This document shows, piece after piece, positions 44,398-51,965 of a DNA stretch of 64,000 nucleotides. Position 1 is the first letter of the stretch; each line of letters opens with the position of its first letter. The stretch lies in the NCBI GenBank assembly GCA_003170135.1, contig PMZR01000017.1, positions 1 to 64,000 of the forward strand, given 5' to 3'. A model generated the notes under the pieces. The model was not told where the DNA came from. It ran no database searches and worked only from the letters and a program-made list of their open reading frames with translations. The position numbers were made by a program, and so were the translations under genes. Source of the DNA: Acidobacteriota bacterium (GTDB taxonomy: Bacteria > Acidobacteriota > Vicinamibacteria > Vicinamibacterales > Fen-181).

Positions 44398-44501
44398 GAA
44401 TCAGGAGTCAGGAATCAGGAGTCAGGAGCCAGGAGCCGCCGGAGCCGGCAGGCGGTCCGCACCGTCCACCTGATTCCCGACTCCTGGTTCCTGATTCCTG
44501 T
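44398..44501. repeat. Heptamer inverted-arm element (GARTCAG / CTGAYTC)
   Basis: Left arm GAATCAG-GAGTCAG-GAATCAG-GAGTCAG-GAGCCAG, a core with CCGGAGCCGGCAGGCGG, right arm CTGATTC/CGACTCC/TGGTTCC/TGATTCC. It lies between the NuoF and NuoG/GltD genes of one operon and is unrelated in sequence to the GTGC arrays, but has the same period and plan. Confidence 0.85.
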
Positions 44502-44505
44502 CGTT

Positions 44506-46278
44506 TCAGTCTTTATGAATCGCCCCGGCAATATTGCAGGCCTTGTAGCACTCGCCGCACACGGTGCACAGGTCCTGGTCGATGACGTGCTTCTCCTTGC
44601 GCTTGCCGGTGATCGCGCCGTAGGCGCAGGCCTTCAGGCACAAGGTGCAGCCGCTGCAGTTGTCGGTGATCGTATAGGTCAGCAGCTTCTGGCAATGGTG
44701 CGCCGGGCACTTCTTGTTGGTGATGTGCGCCTCGTACTCCGACCGGAAGTACTTGATCGTGGTCAGCACCGGGTTGGGCGCGCCCTGGCCGAGGCCGCAC
44801 AGCGAGGAGTTCTTCACCCGCGCGGCGAGATCCTCGAGCAGCTCGATGTCGCCGTCCTGTCCCTTGCCGTCGGTGATGCGGGTCAGGACCTCGAGCATCC
44901 GCTTCGTGCCGATGCGGCAGAACGTGCACTTGCCGCACGACTCGCGCTGCGTGAAGTCGAGGAAGAAGCGCGCGACGTCCACCATGCAGGTGGTATCGTC
45001 CATGACCACCATGCCGCCCGAGCCCATGATGGCGCCGGTCCGCGTGATCGACTCGTAGTCGATGAGCGTGTCCTGCAGCTCCGAGGGAATGCAGCCGCCG
45101 GACGGTCCGCCCATCTGCGCGGCCTTGAACTTCCGGTCGCCCTTGATGCCGTCGCAGACGCCGTAGACGATCTCCTTGATCGAGATCCCCATCGGCACCT
45201 CGACGAGGCCGCCGCGGCGGATCTTGCCCGCCATGGCGAAGACCTTGGTGCCCTTGCTGTTCTGCGTGCCGAGCGAATTGAGCGCCTTGGGACCGTTGGT
45301 CACGATCCAGGGGATGTTGGCGAAGGTCTCGACGTTGTTGATGCTGGTCGGCGACTCCCACAGGCCCTTGGTCGCGGGAAACGGCGGGCGCACGCGCGGC
45401 ATGCCGCGCCGGCCCTCGATCGAGGCGATGAGCGCCGTTTCCTCGCCGCACACGAAGGCGCCCGCGCCCTCCTTCAGCTTCACGTGGAAGCTGAAGCCGG
45501 TGCCGAAGATCCTGTCGCCGAGCAGGCCGCGCGCTTCCGCCGCCGCAATGGCGAGGTTCAGCCGCTCGATGGCCTTCGGGTACTCCGCGCGCACGTAGAC
45601 GTAGCCGTGGTCGGCCCCGATCGAGAAGCCGGCGATGGCCATCCCCTCGAGCACCGAGTGCGGGTCGCCCTCGAGGACCGAGCGGTCCATGAAGGCGCCC
45701 GGGTCGCCCTCGTCCGCGTTGCAGATGATGAACTTGCGCGCGCCCTGCGCCAGGCGCGTGAAGCGCCACTTCATGCCGGTCAGGAAGCCGGCGCCGCCGC
45801 GTCCCCGCAGGCCGGATTCGATGATCGTCGTGATCGTCGCCTCCGGATCGTTCTTGTCGAGCACCGCCTTCAGTGCCTGGTACCCGTTCACCTTCAGGTA
45901 GTCGTCGAGCGACTCCGGATCGATTTCGCCGCAGTTGCGCAGCACGATCCGCTTTTGCCGGGCAAAGTAGCCGACCTCGCTGCCGGCCCCCTCGCTCGAC
46001 CACACGAGCCAGTCGGCGATGGGCTGCAGATCGCCGCCGTGGTGCGCGCCGAGGATCTTCGGCACCCGGTCGGGCGTCACCTTCCCGTACACGTAGCGCC
46101 GGCCGTCGTCGGTGCGCACTTCGACGAGCGGTTCCTGGTAGCACATGCCGACGCAGCCGGTCCGCCCGAGCTGGTAGCCGTTGGGCGACGCTTGCAGCTG
46201 GCGCTCGATGGCCGCGTAGGTATCCTCGGCGCCGGCGGCGATGCCGCACGTGCCCAGTCCGACGATGAGCCTCGTCAT
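44506..46278 (-). CDS. NuoF/HydB-type NADH-binding flavoprotein
   Basis: A 590-residue protein of the NuoF/HydB group, which binds FMN and NADH. An N-terminal thioredoxin-like [2Fe-2S] segment (1-85) has GLGTCGIAAGA and GRTGCVGMCYQEP. Then come the NADH loop GLRGRGGAGFLTGMKW, the FMN loop ICNADEGDPGAFMDRS, the [4Fe-4S] ligands SCGKCTFC, and two C-terminal ferredoxin clusters (CSGCTLCLKAC, CTVCGECYKAC) that HydB has and complex-I NuoF lacks. That extra ferredoxin end is the mark of bifurcating enzymes. The start at 46278 overlaps the NuoE stop (ATGA). Confidence 0.93.
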   Translation of the reverse strand: MTRLIVGLGTCGIAAGAEDTYAAIERQLQASPNGYQLGRTGCVGMCYQEPLVEVRTDDGRRYVYGKVTPDRVPKILGAHHGGDLQPIADWLVWSSEGAGSEVGYFARQKRIVLRNCGEIDPESLDDYLKVNGYQALKAVLDKNDPEATITTIIESGLRGRGGAGFLTGMKWRFTRLAQGARKFIICNADEGDPGAFMDRSVLEGDPHSVLEGMAIAGFSIGADHGYVYVRAEYPKAIERLNLAIAAAEARGLLGDRIFGTGFSFHVKLKEGAGAFVCGEETALIASIEGRRGMPRVRPPFPATKGLWESPTSINNVETFANIPWIVTNGPKALNSLGTQNSKGTKVFAMAGKIRRGGLVEVPMGISIKEIVYGVCDGIKGDRKFKAAQMGGPSGGCIPSELQDTLIDYESITRTGAIMGSGGMVVMDDTTCMVDVARFFLDFTQRESCGKCTFCRIGTKRMLEVLTRITDGKGQDGDIELLEDLAARVKNSSLCGLGQGAPNPVLTTIKYFRSEYEAHITNKKCPAHHCQKLLTYTITDNCSGCTLCLKACAYGAITGKRKEKHVIDQDLCTVCGECYKACNIAGAIHKD

Positions 46279-46745
46279 GACTGCTCTCCCTTCTGGTACT
46301 TCTTCAGCACCTTCACGGTCGAGGAAGGACTGAGGTTGCCGTGCGTCGCCTTGTCCACCATGACCGCGGGCGCCAGGGAGCAGCAGCCGAGACAGGACAC
46401 CGTTTCGACGGTGAACAACCGGTCGGCGGTCGTCTCGCCGTCCGCGACGCCGAGATGCTTCTCGACGGCCGACGAGATGTCGTTCGCGCCGGCGACGTGG
46501 CACGCGGTGCCGTGACAGACGCGCACGATGTGCTTGCCGACCGGCTTCAGCCGGAACTGCGCGTAGAACGTGGCGACGCCGTAGATCTGCGTGAGCGGGA
46601 TGCCGGTCTGCTCTTCGATCTCGAGCAGGCGTTCGGGCCGCAGATATCCGTCCTCGCCCTGCACGTGCTGCAGGAGCGGAATCAGCTTGCCTTCCTGTCC
46701 CGCGTAGTGATGATTGCGGAAGTTATAACGTCGATGCGGTTGCAT
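46275..46745 (-). CDS. NuoE/HydC-type [2Fe-2S] subunit
   Basis: A 156-residue thioredoxin-fold ferredoxin. The four ligand cysteines appear as VCHGTACHVAG (two, within a C-x4-C pattern) and SCLGCCSLAP (C-x3-C). LPLLQHVQGEDGYL-like and IYGVATFYAQFRLKPVG are family hallmarks. It delivers electrons to or from NuoF. The start at 46745 gives the usual short N-terminus. It is coupled to NuoF by a four-base overlap and preceded by a long heptamer hairpin. Confidence 0.92.
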   Translation of the reverse strand: MQPHRRYNFRNHHYAGQEGKLIPLLQHVQGEDGYLRPERLLEIEEQTGIPLTQIYGVATFYAQFRLKPVGKHIVRVCHGTACHVAGANDISSAVEKHLGVADGETTADRLFTVETVSCLGCCSLAPAVMVDKATHGNLSPSSTVKVLKKYQKGEQS

Positions 46746-46763
46746 GAAGACTCCACGATGATC

Positions 46764-46935
46764 GGTGCTGCGTGACCTGTGCGTCGTGCGATGTGCGGCG
46801 TGCAGTGCGTCGTGCCTGTGCTTGGTGCCTTGCGCCTGCCGGGTGCAGCCTCGCACGCTGTACCGCACGTCGCACGCAACAGCGCACGTCGTACCCTGCA
46901 CCGCACGTCGTACTTCGCACCCCGCACGTCGCACG
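46764..46935. repeat. Heptamer inverted-arm element (GTGCNNN / GCAC)
   Basis: Left arm GTGCTGC/GTGCGTC/GTGCGAT to about 46835, a core near CCTGCCGGGTGCAGCC, right arm CGCACGT/CGCACGC and CGTACCC-type units to 46935. It lies in the gap between the zinc-ribbon and NuoE genes. Confidence 0.85.
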
Positions 46936-46951
46936 TTCTTCCCGTCGTCTC

Positions 46952-47353
46952 CTAATCGTGCGGCGTCCTGAACATGTTGTTGACGAGCGTCATCATCTGG
47001 TCCACGTCGCCGAAGCCGCCGAGCGCGTGGCCCTTGCAGCCGCGGCGCGAGCAGAACTCGACCGATCCCCCGTTGACGATGTTCAGCGACGCCATCGGCG
47101 CGCCGCACAACCGGCAGGGAATCTCCAGCATGAGGCTCTGCTCGCAGACGGGGCATCGGAACTGCACGATCGCCCCCTCCGGGATCGCCACGTCGCAGTC
47201 GATCGTGTACTCGCCGAACACGGCGCTCAGGTAGAGGTTGGCTTCCTGGTGCGTATCCTTGATGTACGCGTCGAGGTGCACTTTCTGCCCTTCGGTCAAC
47301 GCGGCGTTGCAACTGGGGCAACACACCTCGAGCAGCAGCATCTGTCTGGTCAT
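46952..47353 (-). CDS. Zinc-ribbon protein of unknown function
   Basis: A 133-residue soluble protein with four Cys pairs: CCPSC (near 11-15), CPVC, CRLC and CSRRGC, enough for two zinc ribbons. The middle (HLDAYIKDTHQEANLYLSAVFGEYTIDCDV) looks like a short beta domain. I do not recognise a family with certainty. Its fixed place between the [FeFe]-hydrogenase-like gene and NuoE suggests a small accessory or regulator of the redox complex. The gene is framed on both sides by heptamer elements. Confidence 0.7.
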   Translation of the reverse strand: MTRQMLLLEVCCPSCNAALTEGQKVHLDAYIKDTHQEANLYLSAVFGEYTIDCDVAIPEGAIVQFRCPVCEQSLMLEIPCRLCGAPMASLNIVNGGSVEFCSRRGCKGHALGGFGDVDQMMTLVNNMFRTPHD

Positions 47354-47366
47354 AACGGCTCCTTAC

Positions 47367-47555
47367 GTAGTGCGAAGTGCGTAGTGCGACGTGCGTAGTG
47401 CGACGTGCGTAGTGCGACGTGCGTAGTGCGAGTGCGGAGTGCGAGGTGCGAGTGCGAGGTGCCAAGTGCTGGTGCCGAGTGCCGAGTGCTGCGTGCTCGC
47501 TCCGCACCCCGCACTCTCGCACCGCACCTCGCACTCCGCACTCCGCACTCCGCAC
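47367..47555. repeat. Heptamer inverted-arm element (GTGCNNN / GCAC)
   Basis: A long left arm with alternating GTGCGTA/GTGCGAC units (the clearest 14-base higher-order repeat in the window), then GTGCGAG, a short core around GCGTGCTCGC, and right arm CGCACTC/CGCACCT to 47555, directly abutting the hydrogenase-like stop codon. Confidence 0.88.
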
Positions 47556-48824
47556 TTATCCCTTGCTTCCGCCTTCCAGCGTCCGCAGCTTGACGAAGAC
47601 GCAATCCTCCAGCGTGGCCTGCCCCGCCAGGATGTCTTCGGCAAGCGTCGTGCAATCGGGGGCCCCGCACGCGGCGCAGTCCTTCTTGGGCAGCTGGTCG
47701 AGCAGGCGATGCTTCTCCTGCCGCCGCCGGATGGCCTGCTGCAGCGTCTCGGTCATCGGCCTGATGGCCGTCGCCTTGATCTCGTCTTCCATGTCGAAGA
47801 AGTGCTCGCGGAACATCGAGCGGACCTTCTCCTCGGCCACGGCGCTCTCGCCCTTGAGCCGCGCCTGGATGCGCTGCAGCGTCCGCCGGGCGGCGTAACG
47901 GCCTTCGACCAGGAGCTGGCCGCTGACGCACCCGTCCGGGCAGATGTACGCCTCGAGGAAATCGACGTTCTGGAACTTGCCTGCTTCGATCGTGTCGAAG
48001 ACGCTGATGACGTCCTTCACGCCGGTCACCGACAGGCTGTTCTTGTTGCGCATGCCGGCCGTCTCGCCGCCCACCATCGCCCACGCGAGCCCCGAGGGGT
48101 TGAACCGATCGTCCACGCGCCCGCCGCTCGTGAGCGTGCGCAGCATCGGGCCGTAGAGCTCGGCGATCGAGAACGCGCCGTCGAAGTTCGACTCCTGCAG
48201 GCCGACCGGCGCCACGATCGACTGCATCATCGCCGAGCAGGGCGTGATGTAGAAGATGCCGATCTGGTCGGGCGGCATCCCGAGCGAGGCCGCCAGCTTG
48301 CGCCGCGCGACCTTGGCGGCCAGCTCCCGCGGCGTGTGCACGGGAATCAGGTGCGGCACCAGGTCCGGGTACCGCAGCAGGATCAGCCGGATGATGGCGG
48401 GGCACGTCACCGAGATCTTCGGCCACGGTCCGCCGCACTCGGAGAGGTACGCGTCGACCGCGCGGCTCACCATCTCGCACATCCACGACACGTCGTAGAA
48501 GCTGTCGAAGCCGTTGGCGACCAGCGCCGACGCGACCTGCGCGGGGCTGAACTCGGATCCGAACTGCGTGTAGATCGTCGTCGAAGGCACCGCGACCGTG
48601 TACTTGAAGCGCTTCAGATCGGACGGCGACGAGGTGCGGGCGCTGACCGCGCCGTAGCCGCACGCCCGGATGCACGCGCCGCAGTCGATGCACATCGCCG
48701 GATCGATGCGCATCAGGTCGCCACGGACCCGGATCGCCCGCGCCGGGCAGGCCTTCGAACAGGCCACGCACCCGACGCAGTGCGCCTCGTCGCGGATGAC
48801 GGAGTGAATGGCGGGTGGTTCCAT
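47556..48824 (-). CDS. [FeFe]-hydrogenase-like protein (putative sensory type)
   Basis: A 422-residue protein. N-terminal 2x[4Fe-4S] ferredoxin (C16/19/22/26, C45/48/51/55), then an [FeFe]-hydrogenase domain with all four H-cluster cysteines: C141 (VTCPAII), C196 (TPCSAMM), C295 and C299 (CPDGC). A C-terminal four-cysteine cluster (C383, C386, C391, C408) completes it. Residues that catalytic hydrogenases use for proton transfer differ: the Cys before C141 is Thr, and the Lys after the TPC motif is Met. That pattern fits the putative sensory groups (HsfB-like) rather than bulk H2 enzymes. The following HATPase and DRTGG genes support a sensing role. The start at 48824 directly precedes MEPPAIHSVIRDE. 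Confidence 0.83.
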   Translation of the reverse strand: MEPPAIHSVIRDEAHCVGCVACSKACPARAIRVRGDLMRIDPAMCIDCGACIRACGYGAVSARTSSPSDLKRFKYTVAVPSTTIYTQFGSEFSPAQVASALVANGFDSFYDVSWMCEMVSRAVDAYLSECGGPWPKISVTCPAIIRLILLRYPDLVPHLIPVHTPRELAAKVARRKLAASLGMPPDQIGIFYITPCSAMMQSIVAPVGLQESNFDGAFSIAELYGPMLRTLTSGGRVDDRFNPSGLAWAMVGGETAGMRNKNSLSVTGVKDVISVFDTIEAGKFQNVDFLEAYICPDGCVSGQLLVEGRYAARRTLQRIQARLKGESAVAEEKVRSMFREHFFDMEDEIKATAIRPMTETLQQAIRRRQEKHRLLDQLPKKDCAACGAPDCTTLAEDILAGQATLEDCVFVKLRTLEGGSKG

Positions 48825-48835
48825 GTCCTTCAATC

Positions 48836-49276
48836 TCACTGCCCCGGCTTGAGCGACACGCCGTAGCGCAGCGTCGTGCCCTGGCCGGGCACCGAGTCGA
48901 TGGCGAAACTGTCGGTCGACCGCCTGATGTTCGGCAGCCCCATGCCCGCGCCGAATCCCCGGGCGCGCATCTCGGCGGTCGCGGTCGAGTAGCCTTCCTG
49001 CATCGCCAGCGCGACGTCCGCGATGCCGGGCCCGCGATCCGCCACGACGACGCTGATGGCGCTCGGCGTGATCACGAGATCCATGCGCGCCTGCTCGGCG
49101 TACATGATGACGTTCATCTCGGCTTCGAAATTCGCGATCGACAGCCGGCGGATGATCGCCGTATCGAGCCCCAGGTCCTTCATCGCCGCCTTCACCGCCG
49201 CGGCGGCGTTCCCCCCGTGTTCGAAGTCGTCGCCGGTAATCGTGAAGCTCTCGCGGTAGAGAACCGGCTCGTCCAT
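48836..49276 (-). CDS. HATPase (RsbW-like anti-sigma kinase fold)
   Basis: A 146-residue GHKL ATPase of the serine-kinase/anti-sigma type. The N-box region is FEAEMNVIMYAEQARM, G1 is VVADRGPGI and G2 is GFGAGMGLPNIRRSTD. It ends just 11 bp before the hydrogenase-like gene. Proteins of this type appear beside sensory [FeFe]-hydrogenases in anaerobes, where they probably relay the redox or H2 signal to gene expression. The partner sigma or anti-anti-sigma factor is not in this window. Confidence 0.85.
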   Translation of the reverse strand: MDEPVLYRESFTITGDDFEHGGNAAAAVKAAMKDLGLDTAIIRRLSIANFEAEMNVIMYAEQARMDLVITPSAISVVVADRGPGIADVALAMQEGYSTATAEMRARGFGAGMGLPNIRRSTDSFAIDSVPGQGTTLRYGVSLKPGQ

Positions 49277-49402
49277 AATCTTCGTCGAGGCGAACGCACA
49301 GCCGGGCGCCGCAAGTGGCGCCGGCCATCCGCTGCTCTGGTTGCTCGCGGTCGTCCGGGAACCGCCCGCCCCAAGCGCGGCGCGGCCGGATCGTCAGGGG
49401 GG

Positions 49403-49759
49403 CTACTCCTTGCCGGCGGCCTTCAACCCGTGGTCGAACAGCAGCCCGCACGTCTCGAACATGAAGCGCCGCGTGGTCAGCAGGGGGATTCGCTTGTGCC
49501 GCGCCACGTCCACGATCGGGCCGCCCGGGCGCTTGTCGTGGATGAAGAGGATCGCCGGCAAATCCGCAATGTCCGCCGTGTGAACCGACTGCAGGCTCGT
49601 CAGGCCGGTCACGAGCAGCGCGCCCGATCGCGAGAACGCGAGCACGTCGCTCATCAGGTCCGCCGCGAAGCAGGAGCGCACCTCGGTCTGCTCCAGCAGA
49701 TCGTCATCGCCGTAGATGACCTCGCAGTCGAGCAGTCGCCGGATGTCGGCCAGCGTCAT
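49403..49759 (-). CDS. DRTGG-domain protein 1
   Basis: A 118-residue protein consisting of one DRTGG domain (a small alpha/beta ligand-binding fold found alone or before CBS and PTA modules). Conserved parts: VRSCFAADLMSDVLAFSRSGALLVTGL and LPAILFIHDKRPGGPIVDVARHKRIPLLTTRRFMFETCGLL. It probably binds a nucleotide or other small ligand and takes part in signalling with the HATPase and hydrogenase-like protein. The 126-bp gap to the HATPase gene holds no gene. Confidence 0.82.
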   Translation of the reverse strand: MTLADIRRLLDCEVIYGDDDLLEQTEVRSCFAADLMSDVLAFSRSGALLVTGLTSLQSVHTADIADLPAILFIHDKRPGGPIVDVARHKRIPLLTTRRFMFETCGLLFDHGLKAAGKE

Positions 49760-49841
49760 CTCGCGCCCCAGTGCTCCAGCCCGGACCCGGGAATCGAGGC
49801 GGCCCCGCCTCCCGAGTCTTCACGTCCGCGTGATCGTCCCG

Positions 49842-50171
49842 TTACCGGATGCCCGCCTCATACAGCCGGGTGGCCACCTGCCAACTGTCCATGCTCGTCG
49901 TGAACACGGGAATCTCGGCGCGCTCGGCCAGCGAGATCGCCTCAGTGGGCAGCGTCCGGCCGCGCGTGATGACGATGGCCGAGACGTCCACCAGGTTGGC
50001 CGCGGCAATCACGTTGTTGTGGACCTGCAGCGTCACGAGCACGTTGCCGGCCTTCGCGTTGGCAATGACGTCGCTCACCATGTCGGAGATGTAGACGCCG
50101 CTCACCGGCTTCTCGAACATCCGGGTCAGGCCTTTCAGCTCCAGTCGCTCGGCGAGTTCCTTGGTGGTCAT
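49842..50171 (-). CDS. DRTGG-domain protein 2
   Basis: A 109-residue DRTGG paralogue: VSGVYISDMVSDVIANAKAGNVLVTLQVHNNVIAAANLVDVSAIVITRGRTL followed by AISLAERAEIPVFTTSMDSWQVATRLYEAGI. Its core is shared with the neighbour, so a pair may form a heterodimer. It starts 34 bp after the head gene of the operon. Confidence 0.82.
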   Translation of the reverse strand: MTTKELAERLELKGLTRMFEKPVSGVYISDMVSDVIANAKAGNVLVTLQVHNNVIAAANLVDVSAIVITRGRTLPTEAISLAERAEIPVFTTSMDSWQVATRLYEAGIR

Positions 50172-50205
50172 GCGCGCCTCTTTGTTGAAGATTCGTCGTC
50201 CGACA

Positions 50206-50739
50206 CTAGCCTTCCATCGCGGTCAGGCCGAAGTCGGCCAGGATCTGGCCGTGACTGAATTCCTTGTACAGCCCGAAGTAGTCGGGCAGGATCAGGATCT
50301 TCTTGTTCGGCGTCGCGAGACGCTCGCCGAAGTAGCGGTTGAGCAGCCGCACCTTCTCGAGCCACGCCGGCTGCCGGGTGCGTTCGACCGGGCCGTGCGT
50401 AATCGCAATGTAGATCCAGATCCGCTCGGCCTGCGCGAGATCGCCGAGCCGGTACACGTCGGTGTCCGTCGGGCACCCGGTGTAGGGCACCAGGCCAAGC
50501 AGGTCGTCGAACTTCGTCACCTGGCCGCTCGTGCCATCACACAGGTCGAACTGGAACGACTGGGCCATGCCGGAGAACTTCCAGATCTTCGGCCCCTCGC
50601 GATACTCCTCGACCGGCGGCACCGCTTCGGCCGAAAAGAAGGAGCGCATCTGCTTGCTGAACACCTCGTGCTCGACGATGACGTACCCCGGGCGCACGTT
50701 GACCATCTCGTACCGATGACCAGGCTTCGCACTGTCCAT
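50206..50739 (-). CDS. Unrecognised 177-residue protein heading the redox-sensor operon
   Basis: A soluble 177-residue protein with no signal, membrane segment or cofactor motif that I recognise. Visible features: a beta-rich N-terminal half (MVNVRPGYVIVEHEVF, KIWKFSGMAQSFQFDL), conserved-looking YTGCPTDTDVY, WIYIAITHGPV and the C-terminal NKKILILPDYFGLYKEFSHGQILADFGL. The start at 50739 was chosen because the preceding residues are Gly/Pro-rich and outside any fold. As the first gene of the operon it may be a regulator or an activity-specific partner. Confidence 0.65.
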   Translation of the reverse strand: MDSAKPGHRYEMVNVRPGYVIVEHEVFSKQMRSFFSAEAVPPVEEYREGPKIWKFSGMAQSFQFDLCDGTSGQVTKFDDLLGLVPYTGCPTDTDVYRLGDLAQAERIWIYIAITHGPVERTRQPAWLEKVRLLNRYFGERLATPNKKILILPDYFGLYKEFSHGQILADFGLTAMEG

Positions 50740-51107
50740 CGCCGCCCCCCTCCCGGGGCCGGGCCCGTTGCACACATCGGTCGCGGCCCGCGACCGGCAC
50801 CAACCGTCCGAGGTCCGCAGGCCGGAGCTTCCCTGCAGGTCGACGCCTTTCGGCCCACCTGAAGCGGCTTAGTCTACCAACAGTCCGCGATTCCTGCCAA
50901 GTTCGGGGACCGGATTGCTGTTTCCAGCGGCGTTTTGCCGATGCGCGGACGGCTCTCGCCCGAGCGTCGGACGCCGGCCGAGCCCGTTCTGGCCGAGGCA
51001 CAGCAGGACACCGCGCGGCTGAACAGGCGCCATTCCCGTGACGCGGCGCCGACGCGTCCGCGGTCGAGCTTGGCCCGGATTGACTTTCCGCGATGCGGCA
51101 CACAAGA

Positions 51108-51125
51108 TGAATGAATAGTCATTCA
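51108..51125. promoter_or_regulatory. FadR-type (TetR) operator
   Basis: TGAATGAATAGTCATTCA, an inverted repeat with half-sites TGAATGA and TCATTCA, lies about 80 bases before the regulator gene. It matches the operator bound by the TetR-family FadR (YsiA) of Bacillus that represses fatty-acid degradation genes. With the fadNAE-type genes downstream the match is meaningful. The rest of the 465-bp divergent space (50740-51204) shows no gene. Confidence 0.85.
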
Positions 51126-51204
51126 CTGACCTGATCCGGGCAGCGATCGGAGATCACGGGGCCGCCTCCCCGATTTCGATCGCCGACCCCTTCGGACTGC
51201 CGCG

Positions 51205-51891
51205 ATGGCCCTGCTGCCCCCGTCCCGCACCGTACGTGTCGCCCGCCCGCGGCGATCCATCCGGCTCGTACCGTCGCAGGACAAACGGGATGCGCTGCTG
51301 CGTGCCGCCACGCAGGTCTTCGCGCGCCGCGGCTTCTTCAACGCGCAGGTGGCCGACGTGGCGCGCGTCGCCGGCGTCGCGGCCGGCACCGTCTACCTCT
51401 ATTTCCACGGGAAGGACGACCTGCTCGCGTCGATCTTCGAACGAACGATGCGAGAGGCGATGGACGAGGGCCGCGCGGCGCTGGCCGGCCTCACCGATCC
51501 GGTGGAGCGGTTGCGCGCCACGGCCCGGCTGCACCTCGGCCGCCTGGGCCGCGACCGCGACCTGGCCATCGTCTTCCAGGTGGAACTGCGCCAGTCGACG
51601 AAGTACATGCAGCGGTTCTCGTCCACGTTCCTGCAGGAGTACCTCGCCATGATCCGCGACACGATCGCGGTCGGCCAGGCGAACGGGTCGTTTCGTGACG
51701 ATGTCCACGCGACCGTCGCCGCGAAGATTTTCTTCGGCGCGCTGGATGAAATGGCCACCAACTGGATTTTGAGCCGGCGGCGCTACTCGCTGGTCTCGCA
51801 GGCCGAGACGGTCGTGGACCTGTTCGTCAGCGGGGTCGGCGCACAAACCACCGGGGGCCAGGGGCTGGGGACTGGGGTGGGAACAGGTTGA
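51205..51891 (+). CDS. fadR: TetR-family regulator of fatty-acid degradation (FadR-like)
   Basis: A 228-residue repressor. An N-terminal extension of about 25 residues precedes the HTH (KRDALLRAATQVFARRGFFNAQVADVARVAGVAAGTVYLYFHGKDDLL), then an all-helical ligand-binding domain. It lies 74 bp before fadN and downstream of the matching operator. The family is released from DNA by long-chain acyl-CoA. The Gly-rich last 15 residues are probably not structured. The start could be a codon or more downstream, since the family often begins near SQDKRDALL. Confidence 0.85.
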   Translation: MALLPPSRTVRVARPRRSIRLVPSQDKRDALLRAATQVFARRGFFNAQVADVARVAGVAAGTVYLYFHGKDDLLASIFERTMREAMDEGRAALAGLTDPVERLRATARLHLGRLGRDRDLAIVFQVELRQSTKYMQRFSSTFLQEYLAMIRDTIAVGQANGSFRDDVHATVAAKIFFGALDEMATNWILSRRRYSLVSQAETVVDLFVSGVGAQTTGGQGLGTGVGTG

Positions 51892-51965
51892 CGTGGAGCG
51901 CCGATGGCAGGGCGGGCGCGGAGGCGGGATAGCGCGGGCGACGGGCTCGCGAACGGAGGCAACAC

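Noticed and set aside
47367-47555. CRISPR-like array
   Set aside because: Repeat units are only seven bases and degenerate, without spacers of constant length and without cas genes in the window.
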